Assembly: GCF_017874035.1 (NCBI RefSeq)
Contig: NZ_JAGGKV010000016.1
Span: 101,468-165,467 of the forward strand
DNA length: 64,000 nucleotides
Reading direction: 5' to 3'
Origin: Paenibacillus aceris
GTDB lineage: Bacteria; Bacillota; Bacilli; Paenibacillales; NBRC-103111
Position 1 is the first letter of the stretch. Each line of letters starts with the position of its first letter. The notes beneath the pieces are model-generated. The model was not told the DNA's origin, did not search any database, and saw nothing but the letters and a program-made list of their open reading frames with translations. Position numbers and translations under genes: made by a program. Shown piece by piece: positions 28,447 through 38,242 of the stretch.

Positions 28447-29910
28447 TTGCAATTCAAAGGACGCACGGTCATTGTATTTGTTTTGTTAGCTATGTTTGCA
28501 AGCAGTATTGTCACATTGACGATTGTCGATCCATCCTTTTCATGGGGGCGAAATGAGCAGCCAGCGGGCAGCACAACCGCCTCTATAGGATCTTCGTCTG
28601 CACTTTCGAGCAAGGATTTGAGCAAAATCTCAACAACCTTCCAGTTGATCGAAAGTAAATATTTGAAACAGCCTGATCATGATAAGCTGGTTAACGGCGC
28701 GATCAACGGCATGCTGGAATCCTTGGAAGATCCGTTCACGGTATATATGGATCAGAAGGAAGCGAAGCAGTTCGATGAGAGTATTACGTCCTCTTTTCAA
28801 GGCATAGGGGCCGAGGTTTCGATTGAAGAAGGCAAGTTCGTCATCGTGTCTCCGATTAAGGGGTCTCCTGCGGAGAAGGCGGGTATTCAATCCAAAGACG
28901 TCATCTTGTCAGTAAACGGAGAGAAGCTGGATGGCTTGACGCTGAACCAGGCAGTCATGAAAATCCGCGGTCCCAAAGGGACGCAGGCGAAGCTTGATTT
29001 ATTACGCCAAGGCGCAGGCGATCCGGTTCAAGTGATCGTAGTCAGAGATAATATTGACGTTGAAACTGTATATGGGGAAATGCTGCAGGATCAGATTGGA
29101 AAAATTGAAATTCGACAATTCTCCTCCAATACAGCCGTGCGTTTTGCCGAAGAGTTAAAAAATCTTGAAGCCAAAGGCATGAAGGGGCTCATTATCGATG
29201 TGCGCAATGACCCGGGCGGTCTCCTGAATGTGGTCGTCGACATCGTCAATCCTTTCGTAAAAAGCGGAAAACCGATTGTTCAAGTCGAGAATCGGGACGG
29301 CAAACGCGAGCCGACGCCATCTACAGGGACAGGCAAAAATTATCCGGTTACGGTTCTGATCAATAAAGGCAGCGCGAGTGCTTCGGAAATCTTAGCAGGC
29401 GCGTTCCAGGAAGCGGTCGGAAGCAAAATTATCGGCGAAACTTCCTATGGAAAAGGGACGGTTCAAGTCACTTTCGAGAAGGAAATGGGCGACGGCAGCA
29501 ACATCAAGATGACGGTGTACAAATGGCTGACGCCGAACGGTAACTGGATTCATAAAACAGGCATCCAGCCGGATATTGCGGTGGAACAGCCAGGGTATTT
29601 CAAAGCAGCTCCTCTTTCTAAGAAAAGCGTGCTTAAACAAGATATGACAAGCGATGATGTGAAAAATCTACAGCTGATGCTTGCAGGTCTTGGATTTAAC
29701 CCTGAACGGACAGACGGTTACTTCAGCGAGAAGACAACGACTGCCGTGAAAGCTTTCCAACGGACAAACGGTTTGCCGATGACCGGTGAGGTAGACACGG
29801 AAACAGCGAATAAAATAGAGAAGCTGCTATTGGTGCAAATTCGCGAGCCTAAGAACGATTTGCAGCTGAAGGCCGCAATTTCCCAAATTCAAAAGCAACT
29901 CGGGAAATAA
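28447..29910 (+). CDS. ctpB: C-terminal processing protease of the S41 family (CtpB-like)
   Basis: This protein of about 487 residues has an N-terminal membrane anchor (RTVIVFVLLAMFASSIVTL). It continues with a PDZ domain (GIGAEVSIEEGKFVIVSPI to LDLLRQG) and an S41 serine protease domain with the nucleophile in GSASASEILAGAF and the lysine in SYGKGTVQV. A C-terminal PG_binding_1 domain is marked by DVKNLQLMLAGLGF. In Bacillus CtpB cuts SpoIVFA during sporulation. The TTG at 28447 was chosen because of AAGGTGGTG; an in-frame TTG at 28384 would add 21 residues and cannot be excluded. Confidence 0.9.
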   Translation: MQFKGRTVIVFVLLAMFASSIVTLTIVDPSFSWGRNEQPAGSTTASIGSSSALSSKDLSKISTTFQLIESKYLKQPDHDKLVNGAINGMLESLEDPFTVYMDQKEAKQFDESITSSFQGIGAEVSIEEGKFVIVSPIKGSPAEKAGIQSKDVILSVNGEKLDGLTLNQAVMKIRGPKGTQAKLDLLRQGAGDPVQVIVVRDNIDVETVYGEMLQDQIGKIEIRQFSSNTAVRFAEELKNLEAKGMKGLIIDVRNDPGGLLNVVVDIVNPFVKSGKPIVQVENRDGKREPTPSTGTGKNYPVTVLINKGSASASEILAGAFQEAVGSKIIGETSYGKGTVQVTFEKEMGDGSNIKMTVYKWLTPNGNWIHKTGIQPDIAVEQPGYFKAAPLSKKSVLKQDMTSDDVKNLQLMLAGLGFNPERTDGYFSEKTTTAVKAFQRTNGLPMTGEVDTETANKIEKLLLVQIREPKNDLQLKAAISQIQKQLGK

Positions 29911-29977
29911 TTATTGGTGAGATATTGGAAATTCACTGTGCAAGGCAGGAAATGAGCCCTCGCAGTCGAAATAGAGT

Positions 29978-30009
29978 AGGAAGGGTGCTACGGCAGCCTT
30001 CCTATTTCT
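29978..30009 (+). terminator. Terminator-like hairpin after ctpB
   Basis: AGGAAGGGTGC and GCAGCCTTCCT pair around TACG, followed by ATTTCTTT. It lies 26 bases before minJ. Confidence 0.6.
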
Positions 30010-30034
30010 TTATACCGAGGAGACCGGAATCGTT

Positions 30035-31318
30035 ATGGATGTTCTGATTCAACTCTTGGACAGACTGCTTCACGCTGCGGGCCAGCTGTTTGCGAATCCT
30101 TTCTACTATATAGGTATTTTATTTATCGTATTGCATTACCGTAAGCAAATTCAATTGGAGCGTAAGCTATTTCATACACGGCTTCATTCCTTGTTGAATG
30201 AGACGTGGCGAACCGTTTTCTGGGGATGGATTGGCGGTTTAAGCGCCTCTGTGCTCCTGCTTTTCGTTGGGGTAAATCTTCAGGCCGACGTGGTTATTCT
30301 ATTGTGGGCGATCACTGTCATCTTGATTTTGCTCAGGGTTAGGTTCCTTTGCCTGGCCTATGCAGTCGGAATACTAGGCATAGCCCAAGTGATCTTATCT
30401 TGGATCCCGGATGCCGCAAGCCTGAAAAATTCACTACCCATGCTGGATATTGTTGAAAATGCGGATATTCCTTCATTGCTGGCTATTGTCGCAATTCTTC
30501 ATCTCCTTGAGGGGATGCTTACTCATTTCCAAGGAGCGCGAATGGCGACTCCGCTATTCCTTGAAGGGAAACGGGGGCAAATCATTGGAGGGCAACAGTT
30601 GCAAGGTTTCTGGCCTGTGCCTTTATTTTTGCTAGTGCCTATGACAGGCGGAAGTGAACTAAGCTTGCCGTGGGGAACTTTGTTCGGTGCGAATCTTGCT
30701 TCAGGCTGGACGCTCCTGGCATTTCCGGCGATGATCGGTTTCACGGAGTTAACCATCTCGAAGCTCCCCCGCAAGCAAGCGCGAGCTAGCGCGGACTTGC
30801 TCTATCTGTACGGCATCATTCTATTAGCTGCTGCAATTGCCGCTCATTTTTGGTCGCCGATTTTGCTGGTAGGGGCTTTGTTGAGCATTGCATTGCATGA
30901 AGGATTGATTCGCTATAACCAATGGATGGAAGCGAAGCAAGTTCCCTTCTATGTGCACTCGTCGCGAGGGCTCATGGTGCTGTCTGTTGTTCCAAATAGC
31001 CCAGCGCAGGAACTAGGGATTCAAACCGGTGAAGTGATTCATAAAGTAAATGGGCACAAAATTAGAACTAAAGCCGATTTGCACTTGGCTATGGGGCTCA
31101 ATTCAGCTTTCTGCAAGCTGGAGGTGTTGAATGAGGAGGGCGAAGTCCGCTTTCTTCAGCGGGCTATTTTTGCCGGAGATCATCATCAACTAGGTATTAT
31201 TTTAGCCCCGGATCAGGAGGCTCTTTATTTCACGGAACATAGACCTGTGCATCTCTTTTCCTATTTGCGAGGGAAGTTAACCGGTTTGTTATCCAATGAT
31301 TCGACGAAATCCATGTAA
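30035..31318 (+). CDS. minJ: Polytopic PDZ membrane protein, MinJ-like
   Basis: This 427-residue protein has about eight membrane helices in residues 15-300 and a C-terminal PDZ domain (about 305-385) with SRGLMVLSVVPNSPAQELGIQTGEVIHKVNG. In Bacillus subtilis MinJ has the same build and links MinCD to DivIVA at the division site and poles. Its place after ctpB matches the Bacillus order ctpB-swrA-minJ, though swrA is absent here. The symbol rests on this topology and position. It ends at a bidirectional terminator. Confidence 0.78.
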   Translation: MDVLIQLLDRLLHAAGQLFANPFYYIGILFIVLHYRKQIQLERKLFHTRLHSLLNETWRTVFWGWIGGLSASVLLLFVGVNLQADVVILLWAITVILILLRVRFLCLAYAVGILGIAQVILSWIPDAASLKNSLPMLDIVENADIPSLLAIVAILHLLEGMLTHFQGARMATPLFLEGKRGQIIGGQQLQGFWPVPLFLLVPMTGGSELSLPWGTLFGANLASGWTLLAFPAMIGFTELTISKLPRKQARASADLLYLYGIILLAAAIAAHFWSPILLVGALLSIALHEGLIRYNQWMEAKQVPFYVHSSRGLMVLSVVPNSPAQELGIQTGEVIHKVNGHKIRTKADLHLAMGLNSAFCKLEVLNEEGEVRFLQRAIFAGDHHQLGIILAPDQEALYFTEHRPVHLFSYLRGKLTGLLSNDSTKSM

Positions 31319-31376
31319 TAAATAAAAGACCCTATCTCTCTATGTGTGGAGAGGCAGGGTCTTTTATTTATTTAGG
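31319..31376. terminator. Bidirectional terminator between minJ and motB
   Basis: AATAAAAGACCCT pairs with AGGGTCTTTTATT, with a CTCTCTATGTGTGGAGAG inner loop-stem. It serves the converging minJ and motB genes. Confidence 0.8.
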
Positions 31377-32189
31377 CACGTTAGTCGGAGCAAGTCCATC
31401 ACGCAGGACAACGATTTCAACGCGGCGGTTTTTGCTGCGGTTCTCATCGCTATTGTTTGGAACTTTGGGCATTGTATCCGCATAGGCTGTCGCAATGAAC
31501 TTGTTATCATCCAGTTTGGCGGTATCGCTGAAATAGCGCAGCACTGAAAGGGAACGGGCGAATGAGAGTCCCCAGTTGTCTTTGTAAGGAGAGCCTGTGG
31601 CGAGCGGCAAATCATCCGTATGGCCTTCAATGCTCACCTTGCTGTTTAGCGTTGGGAAGAGCGATGCGAGCTTTTGCAGAATAGGTGCGGAGGCAGTTTT
31701 CAGATCCGATTTTCCGAGATCAAACAAGAATAAATCGTTCAGCGTAATCGCCACACCGCGCTCCGTATCGCTGACGGACACTTGCGCCTCCAGATTTTGA
31801 TCCTTGATGTAAGCTTGCACTTGCTTCAAAAGATCCTGAAGTTCCTTCTCGCGTTTTTCTTTCTCATTTTGGTCAGGCTTTGATTTATCTTTCTCTTCCT
31901 TTTGATCGTCAATGTTTTGCTTGGTGTAATCTTTGTCTTTGCTGTCAGAATCGCCTTGTTTCGGGGTCATTTGACCGCCGATGCCGTGCCCTTTATCAAG
32001 TACGGAATCTGCTTTTTGGAATTGCAGGTTTAATACTTGCGCCAGAACGGCATACTTTTGAACATCGACCTTACTCATCGCATACATAATAATGAAGAAA
32101 ACGAGCAGAAGGGTGATTAAGTCAGCATAGGTAATGAGCCATCTTTCATGATTGACATGCTCTTCCTGCTTTTTACCTCTCCGCGCCAT
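31368..32189 (-). CDS. motB: Flagellar stator protein MotB
   Basis: This 273-residue protein has one N-terminal helix with WLITYADLITLLLVFF, where the aspartate is the proton-binding residue. A charged lysine/aspartate-rich linker lies at about 80-130, and a C-terminal OmpA-like peptidoglycan-binding domain has IEGHTDDLPLATGSPYKDN. The absence of sodium-type signatures fits a proton motor, but ion choice is not certain. The chosen ATG (32189) stands nine bases after GAGGAGG, and overlaps motA by 17 bases. An ATG nine bases upstream touches the ribosome site. Confidence 0.93.
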   Translation of the reverse strand: MARRGKKQEEHVNHERWLITYADLITLLLVFFIIMYAMSKVDVQKYAVLAQVLNLQFQKADSVLDKGHGIGGQMTPKQGDSDSKDKDYTKQNIDDQKEEKDKSKPDQNEKEKREKELQDLLKQVQAYIKDQNLEAQVSVSDTERGVAITLNDLFLFDLGKSDLKTASAPILQKLASLFPTLNSKVSIEGHTDDLPLATGSPYKDNWGLSFARSLSVLRYFSDTAKLDDNKFIATAYADTMPKVPNNSDENRSKNRRVEIVVLRDGLAPTNVPK

Positions 32190-32973
32190 AATCAGCATCC
32201 TCCTCTACAACGGGTGCTTTTTTGGACGATTTATCGTGGAGGAAGGAATTCAGCTTTTTCTTAATTAATTGCGGATTCTCACCCGCTTGCAGGGCAAGAA
32301 TGCCTTCAAGCATCAGTTCCATTTCGGCAACCATTTCTTTGCCGCGCACTTTTATTTTGGTCGCTAGCGGAAGATAAATTAAGTTGGCGCTCATAACACC
32401 ATATAGGGTAGCTGTGAAAGCAACGGCGATGGCAGGACCGAGACTCGAAGGATCTTCAAGATTGCCAAGAACGTGAATAAGTCCCATAACGGTCCCGACA
32501 ATTCCCATCGTTGGCGCATAGCCGCCTCCAGCTTCGAACACTTTGGCCATATTATCAACCTGATGCTCAATCGCATCCATTTCCAGTTCAAGAATTTGTC
32601 TGGTTAATTCGGGATCCGTTCCATCTACTACCATGAGTAAACCGTCTTTAAGGAAAGGGTTTGTTTGCTCCTGAGCGCGCTGTTCGAGAGCTAGTACACC
32701 CTCTCTTCTGGCAATGGAGGCCATGTCCACAAGCTCTTCAATCGTAGCCGCAGGATCTCTCTTTACTTCTTTGAAGGCAATGCCCAGTGCTTTGGGGATT
32801 TTGGCTAGAATCGAAAATGGGAAACTGACCGCTACGGCTCCAAAGGTTCCGCCGAAAACAATTAACATCGCACTCGGGATAATCAATGAATTGATGTGGC
32901 CGCCATCCCACATGTAACCGCCGATTAAACCTACTAGACCTAAGACTAAACCTAAAACCGTTGTCAAATCCAT
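32173..32973 (-). CDS. motA: Flagellar stator protein MotA
   Basis: This 266-residue protein has four membrane helices (MDLTTVLGLVLGLVGLIGGYMW; LIIPSAMLIVFGGTFGAVAV; then two after residue 145). A large cytoplasmic loop has RREGVLALEQ, and GGGYAPTMGIVGTVMGLIHVL is the conserved third helix. It pairs with MotB to drive the flagellar rotor. The start at 32973 follows GGAG with ten-base spacing. The frame extends 52 codons upstream without a site. No other flagellar genes are in the window. Confidence 0.94.
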   Translation of the reverse strand: MDLTTVLGLVLGLVGLIGGYMWDGGHINSLIIPSAMLIVFGGTFGAVAVSFPFSILAKIPKALGIAFKEVKRDPAATIEELVDMASIARREGVLALEQRAQEQTNPFLKDGLLMVVDGTDPELTRQILELEMDAIEHQVDNMAKVFEAGGGYAPTMGIVGTVMGLIHVLGNLEDPSSLGPAIAVAFTATLYGVMSANLIYLPLATKIKVRGKEMVAEMELMLEGILALQAGENPQLIKKKLNSFLHDKSSKKAPVVEEDADYGAER

Positions 32974-33074
32974 GACTATACCACTCCTATTTGCATAAAA
33001 AGAATTGGGGGGCCCTACTTGAAGCCTGATTAAAGTTGTTGGTGCCTCATCTTGGTGTATACAGGCCGTAACAG

Positions 33075-33100
33075 ATATTGCCGTTTGCATGAAAGATTTA
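33075..33100 (-). promoter_or_regulatory. Possible sigma-D promoter of motAB
   Basis: On the reverse strand TAAA (33097-33100) and GGCAATAT (33075-33082) are 14 bases apart. The sigma-D consensus is TAAA-N14/16-GCCGATAT; the -10 matches at six of eight positions. The leader would be about 95 bases. Confidence 0.4.
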
Positions 33101-33113
33101 AAAAGAGTATAAT
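33085..33113 (+). promoter_or_regulatory. Sigma-A promoter of uvrBA
   Basis: A -35 TTGCAT at 33085-33090 and a perfect -10 TATAAT at 33108-33113 are 17 bases apart. The site overlaps the possible motAB promoter on the other strand. Confidence 0.7.
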
Positions 33114-33122
33114 GGGAAAACC

Positions 33123-33136
33123 AGAACAAACATTCT
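33123..33136. promoter_or_regulatory. Possible LexA (DinR) box of uvrBA
   Basis: AGAACAAACATTCT resembles the Gram-positive SOS box CGAAC-N4-GTTCG, with three mismatches in ten fixed positions. It lies just downstream of the uvrB -10 box, where LexA would block transcription. uvrB is SOS-controlled in Bacillus subtilis. Confidence 0.35.
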
Positions 33137-33266
33137 TATGATGCGTTTGGAATGACGTCATCATATATGTACGACATGTTCCATAACCTTCTTTATCGGA
33201 AATTACAAAACGAAAATGAATAGGATAAAAGTTCGATTTATTACCAATAAGTGTAGGTGATTAGTG

Positions 33267-35264
33267 ATGAGTGAACTTGTTAAGAGCTCTAAGAAATTTG
33301 AGCTTGTTTCTGACTTTGCTCCACAGGGCGATCAGCCCAAAGCAATTGAGGAAATTGTTCAAAGTATTCAAGACGGTACCAGACATCAGACGCTCTTAGG
33401 AGCTACGGGGACAGGGAAAACGTTCACTGCTGCGCAAGTAATTGCCAAGTTGAACCGCCCTACCTTGATTATTGCGCATAACAAAACATTAGCCGCACAG
33501 TTGTGCAGCGAATTTAAAGAGTTTTTCCCCCACAACGCCGTCTCCTACTTCGTTAGTTATTATGATTACTACCAGCCAGAAGCCTACATTGCCTCCTCTG
33601 ACACCTACATCGAGAAAGATTCCAGCATCAATGAAGAGATTGACAAGCTTCGTCACTCGGCGACGAGCTCCTTATTTGAGCGACGTGACGTAATTATTGT
33701 TGCGAGTGTGTCGTGTATTTACGGCTTGGGTTCTCCGATCGAATACGGAAACTTGCTGCTCTCTTTACGTGTAGGGATGGAGAAATCACGCAATGAGATT
33801 TTGCACCGGCTTGTCGATATTCAATATCAGCGAAATGATTTGAATTTCGTCCGCGGGACGTTTCGGGTGCGTGGCGATGTTGTTGAAATTTTCCCGGCGT
33901 CGCATGGCGAACAGGCGGTAAGGGTTGAATTATTCGGAGATGAGATCGAGCGGATTACCGAGATCAATGTACTTACGGGCGAGATCGTTGGCGAACGCGA
34001 TCATATCGCGATTTTCCCGGCGTCTCACTTTGTGACGCACGAGGATACGATGAAACGCGCCCTTGTGAACATTGAGCGGGAGCTGGAAGAGCGTCTTGCC
34101 GAGCTGAAGGAGCAAGGGAAACTACTTGAAGCTCAGAGGCTGGAACAGCGGACGCGCTATGACATGGAGATGATGCAGGAGATGGGCTTCTGCTCGGGCA
34201 TTGAGAATTACTCAGGGCCGCTGACATTCCGTGAGCGCGGAGCAACGCCGTATACGCTAATCGATTACTTCCCGGATGACATGCTGTTCATGGTGGATGA
34301 GTCCCATGTGACGCTTCCGCAGATTCGCGCGATGTATAATGGGGATAGAGCTAGAAAAGAAGTGCTGGTCGAGCATGGCTTCCGTTTGCCCTCTGCGCTG
34401 GATAACCGTCCATTGCGATTCGAGGAATTCGAGGAGAAAGTCAACCAGATTTTATATATATCAGCAACACCGGGGCCTTACGAGTTAGAGCATTGCCCGC
34501 ATATGACGCAGCAGATTATTCGTCCTACGGGCTTGTTGGATCCTATTATTGAAGTGAGACCGACCAAGGGTCAAATCGATGATTTGATTGCGGAGATTCA
34601 AGATCGGATTCGGAAAGACGAGCGTGTGCTTGTTACGACACTGACGAAGAAGATGTCGGAGGATTTAACGGATTACTTTAAGGAGATCGGCATTAAAGTT
34701 CGTTATTTACATTCGGATATTAAAACGTTTGAGCGGATGCAGATTTTACGTGATCTCCGCTTAGGGACCTTCCATGTGCTGATTGGGATTAACCTGCTTA
34801 GGGAAGGGCTGGATTTGCCGGAGGTATCACTTGTCGCCATTCTCGACGCTGATAAAGAAGGATTCTTGCGCTCAGAGCGTTCCATGATTCAAACCATTGG
34901 CCGTGCGGCCCGTAACGCCGATGGCCGGGTTATTATGTATGGAGACAAGATTACAGACTCCATGGACAAAGCGATCCGCGAGACGAATCGGCGCCGCAGC
35001 ATCCAGGAAGCTCATAATGAGAAGATGGGGATCACGCCACAAACGATCGCTAAGAAGATTCGCGATGTGATTGAGGCCACGAAGGTGGCTGAACAGAAAG
35101 CTGACTACTTGACCGATGTGAAGGGTGCGAAGATGTCCAAGAAGGATCGCGCTTCCTTGATCGAGCGATTGGAAGGCGAAATGAAAGAAGCTGCGAAGAA
35201 TCTGCAGTTCGAACGTGCGGCACAGCTGCGTGACGCTATTATGGAAATGAAAGCTGAGGCCTAG
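33267..35264 (+). CDS. uvrB: Excinuclease ABC subunit B
   Basis: This 665-residue helicase-like protein verifies DNA lesions handed over by UvrA and recruits UvrC. Walker A GATGTGKT is at 45-52, the beta-hairpin motif YYDYYQPEAYI is near 92-102, helicase motif VI is in MIQTIGRAARN, and a C-terminal UVR domain ends the protein (IERLEGEMKEAAKNLQFERAAQLRD). ATG 33267 is preferred to the GTG three bases before it because of AGGTGA spacing. uvrA follows 37 bases later. Confidence 0.97.
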   Translation: MSELVKSSKKFELVSDFAPQGDQPKAIEEIVQSIQDGTRHQTLLGATGTGKTFTAAQVIAKLNRPTLIIAHNKTLAAQLCSEFKEFFPHNAVSYFVSYYDYYQPEAYIASSDTYIEKDSSINEEIDKLRHSATSSLFERRDVIIVASVSCIYGLGSPIEYGNLLLSLRVGMEKSRNEILHRLVDIQYQRNDLNFVRGTFRVRGDVVEIFPASHGEQAVRVELFGDEIERITEINVLTGEIVGERDHIAIFPASHFVTHEDTMKRALVNIERELEERLAELKEQGKLLEAQRLEQRTRYDMEMMQEMGFCSGIENYSGPLTFRERGATPYTLIDYFPDDMLFMVDESHVTLPQIRAMYNGDRARKEVLVEHGFRLPSALDNRPLRFEEFEEKVNQILYISATPGPYELEHCPHMTQQIIRPTGLLDPIIEVRPTKGQIDDLIAEIQDRIRKDERVLVTTLTKKMSEDLTDYFKEIGIKVRYLHSDIKTFERMQILRDLRLGTFHVLIGINLLREGLDLPEVSLVAILDADKEGFLRSERSMIQTIGRAARNADGRVIMYGDKITDSMDKAIRETNRRRSIQEAHNEKMGITPQTIAKKIRDVIEATKVAEQKADYLTDVKGAKMSKKDRASLIERLEGEMKEAAKNLQFERAAQLRDAIMEMKAEA

Positions 35265-35301
35265 AAGGGCTTCAGCTCCACATAGGAGAGGAAGGTTATC
35301 C

Positions 35302-38184
35302 GTGTCTAGAGATCAAATCGTCATTAAAGGAGCTAGAGCTCATAATCTGAAAAATATCGATGTCACGATCCCGCGCGATAAGTTCGTTGTTTTAACGGGA
35401 TTAAGCGGCTCGGGCAAATCGTCGCTGGCCTTTGATACGATTTATGCCGAGGGACAGCGCAGATACGTTGAGTCGTTGTCTGCTTATGCCAGACAGTTCC
35501 TAGGGAATATGGATAAGCCGGACGTAGACTCCATTGATGGTCTATCCCCGGCTATTTCTATTGATCAGAAGACAACAAGCCGAAATCCACGTTCCACCGT
35601 TGGGACTGTAACAGAAATTTATGACTATTTGCGTTTGCTGTACGCTCGTATTGGACGGCCTCATTGTCCGACACATGGCATAGAAATTACATCGCAAACC
35701 GTGGAACAAATGGTAGACCGCATCATGGAATATCCAGAGCGCACAAAGCTTCAAATCCTGGCCCCCCTTGTATCGGGGCGTAAAGGCGAGCATGCAAAGC
35801 TGTTTACCGATGTTCAAAAGCAAGGCTTCGTCAGGGTGCGTGTAAATGGCGAGACGATGGATCTTGGCGAGAAGATTGAGCTCGACAAGAACAAAAAGCA
35901 CACGATTGACGTTATTGTAGACAGGATAGTGATCAAAGAGGATGTACAAACGCGTCTTGCTGATTCTTTAGAAACAGCGCTTAAACTGGCGAATGGAAGA
36001 GTTATTGTTGATGTTATCGACCAAGAAGAACTGATGTTCAGTCAGAATCTAGCGTGTCCGGAATGCGGCTTTAGCGTGGAAGAGCTGGCACCGAGAATGT
36101 TCTCTTTTAACTCTCCTTTTGGGGCTTGTCCGGAATGTGATGGACTTGGCAGCCAGATGATTGTTGACCCTGATCTGCTCGTACCGGATATGAAACTGAC
36201 CATTGAAGAGGGGGCGTTTGAAGCTTGGGCTGGCAGCACATCCAATTATTATCCGCAATTTCTTGCTGCCGTTTGTGAACACTACTCGATTCCACGGACA
36301 ACGCCTGTATCCGAGCTGTCGGCTGAGCAGATGAAAGTCATTCTTTACGGCACTGGCGGGGAGAAGATCCGCTTCCGCTACGAAAACGATATGGGAGCGA
36401 CCAAGGAAGCGCTGGTTCCATTCGAAGGTATCATCCGTAACTTGGAGCGAAGATTCAAAGATACGTTCTCTGAGGGGATCCGAGAGCACATTCAGACGTA
36501 TATGAGCACGAAGCCTTGTCCGAAGTGTAAGGGACAGCGCCTGAAACCTGAAACGCTTGCCGTGACGATCAATGGCAAGAACATCGCGCATGCGACCTCT
36601 CTCTCGATAGGAGAAGCTGAGGAATGGTTCAAAGGGTTGAACCTGAATGAGAAAGAGATGACGATTGCCAACTTGATCCTTAAAGAAATCAGAGCTCGTC
36701 TCGGATTCCTTGTGAATGTAGGTCTTGACTACTTAACAATGCATCGTTCAGCAGGTACGTTGTCAGGCGGAGAAGCACAACGGATTCGACTCGCGACGCA
36801 GATCGGTTCCAGTCTGATGGGCGTCCTTTATATTTTGGATGAGCCCAGCATTGGTCTGCATCAACGCGATAATACGCGTCTGATCCAGACGCTGGAACAT
36901 ATGCGCAACCTTGGTAACACGCTGATTGTCGTAGAACATGATGAAGACACGATGATGGCTGCCGACTATATCATTGATATCGGACCTGGGGCCGGTATAC
37001 ATGGCGGGCAGGTCATTGCCCAAGGAACGCCTACGGAACTTATGGCAGACGAAAACTCCCTTACCGGGCAGTACCTCAGCGGCAAGAAGTTCATTCCGAT
37101 TCCGGCTGCGCGTCGTAAACCGAATGGTAAGTGGATCGAAGTCAAAGGCGCCAAAGAGAACAATCTGCGCAACGTTTCAGCCAAAGTGCCTCTGGGCGTG
37201 TTCACTTGCGTAACTGGTGTATCAGGCTCAGGGAAAAGTACGTTAATTAACGAAATTTTGTTTAAAGCGTTGGCGCGAGATTTGAATGGAGCTAAGGTTC
37301 GTCCAGGTGAGCATAAAGAAATTATCGGGCTTGAGCAGGTGGATAAGGTCATTGATATTGACCAGTCACCGATTGGCCGTACGCCTCGCTCAAATCCAGC
37401 GACATATACAGGCGTATTCGATGATATCCGTGATGTTTACGCCAATACGAATGAAGCCAAAGTACGCGGCTACAAGAAAGGTCGCTTCAGCTTCAACGTG
37501 AAGGGCGGCCGCTGCGAGGCATGCCGCGGTGATGGCATTATTAAGATCGAAATGCACTTCCTGCCAGACGTTTACGTGCCATGTGAAGTATGTAAAGGCA
37601 AACGCTACAACCGCGAGACGATGGAAGTAAAATATAAAGGCAAGAGCATTTCGGAAGTGCTTGAGATGACGATTGAAGATGGCTGCGAGTTCTTTAAGAA
37701 CTTGCCGCGGATTCATCGTAAGCTGACGACACTTCTAGATGTAGGGCTGGGCTACATGACACTCGGCCAGCCGGCGACGACGCTGTCCGGGGGCGAAGCC
37801 CAGCGCGTGAAGCTCGCGGCGGAATTGTACCGCCGCAGCACAGGCAAGACGATCTACATCTTGGATGAGCCCACAACGGGGCTCCACATCCACGACATCG
37901 ATCGTCTGCTGAAGGTGCTTCACCGCCTCGTTGAGAGCGGTGAGACCGTGCTTGTCATCGAGCACAACCTCGATGTGATCAAGACGGCGGACCACCTCAT
38001 CGATCTAGGCCCCGAAGGCGGCAGCCGAGGCGGTCTGATCGTAGCGACCGGTACGCCGGAAGATGTGGTGAAAGTGGCAGGTTCCTACACCGGCCAATAT
38101 TTGAAACCGATCCTCGAACGGGATCGGGAGCGCTCGGAGAACTATGCGAAGCGGTTAGAAGTGTTAGAGGAATCGGTCGGCTAA
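35302..38184 (+). CDS. uvrA: Excinuclease ABC subunit A
   Basis: This 960-residue ABC-type ATPase detects DNA damage. The first Walker A GLSGSGKSS is at 33-41 and the second, GVSGSGKST, near 640. Zinc-finger CxxC pairs occur in CPECGFSVEEL with CPECDGLG, in CPKCKG, and in CEACRGDGIIKIEMHFLPDVYVPCEVCKG (residues about 738-766). Two LSGGEAQR signatures are present. The start is GTG after GGAGAGGAAGG. It is co-transcribed with uvrB and ends at a strong terminator. Confidence 0.97.
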   Translation: MSRDQIVIKGARAHNLKNIDVTIPRDKFVVLTGLSGSGKSSLAFDTIYAEGQRRYVESLSAYARQFLGNMDKPDVDSIDGLSPAISIDQKTTSRNPRSTVGTVTEIYDYLRLLYARIGRPHCPTHGIEITSQTVEQMVDRIMEYPERTKLQILAPLVSGRKGEHAKLFTDVQKQGFVRVRVNGETMDLGEKIELDKNKKHTIDVIVDRIVIKEDVQTRLADSLETALKLANGRVIVDVIDQEELMFSQNLACPECGFSVEELAPRMFSFNSPFGACPECDGLGSQMIVDPDLLVPDMKLTIEEGAFEAWAGSTSNYYPQFLAAVCEHYSIPRTTPVSELSAEQMKVILYGTGGEKIRFRYENDMGATKEALVPFEGIIRNLERRFKDTFSEGIREHIQTYMSTKPCPKCKGQRLKPETLAVTINGKNIAHATSLSIGEAEEWFKGLNLNEKEMTIANLILKEIRARLGFLVNVGLDYLTMHRSAGTLSGGEAQRIRLATQIGSSLMGVLYILDEPSIGLHQRDNTRLIQTLEHMRNLGNTLIVVEHDEDTMMAADYIIDIGPGAGIHGGQVIAQGTPTELMADENSLTGQYLSGKKFIPIPAARRKPNGKWIEVKGAKENNLRNVSAKVPLGVFTCVTGVSGSGKSTLINEILFKALARDLNGAKVRPGEHKEIIGLEQVDKVIDIDQSPIGRTPRSNPATYTGVFDDIRDVYANTNEAKVRGYKKGRFSFNVKGGRCEACRGDGIIKIEMHFLPDVYVPCEVCKGKRYNRETMEVKYKGKSISEVLEMTIEDGCEFFKNLPRIHRKLTTLLDVGLGYMTLGQPATTLSGGEAQRVKLAAELYRRSTGKTIYILDEPTTGLHIHDIDRLLKVLHRLVESGETVLVIEHNLDVIKTADHLIDLGPEGGSRGGLIVATGTPEDVVKVAGSYTGQYLKPILERDRERSENYAKRLEVLEESVG

Positions 38185-38200
38185 ATGACGATTAAGAGCG

Positions 38201-38240
38201 AGGTCCCACGGGTAAATGCCGTGGGACCTTGTTTTTGTTT
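38201..38240 (+). terminator. Rho-independent terminator after uvrA
   Basis: A perfect 11-base stem, AGGTCCCACGG / CCGTGGGACCT, has a seven-base loop and TTGTTTTTG after it. Confidence 0.85.
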
Positions 38241-38242
38241 GT

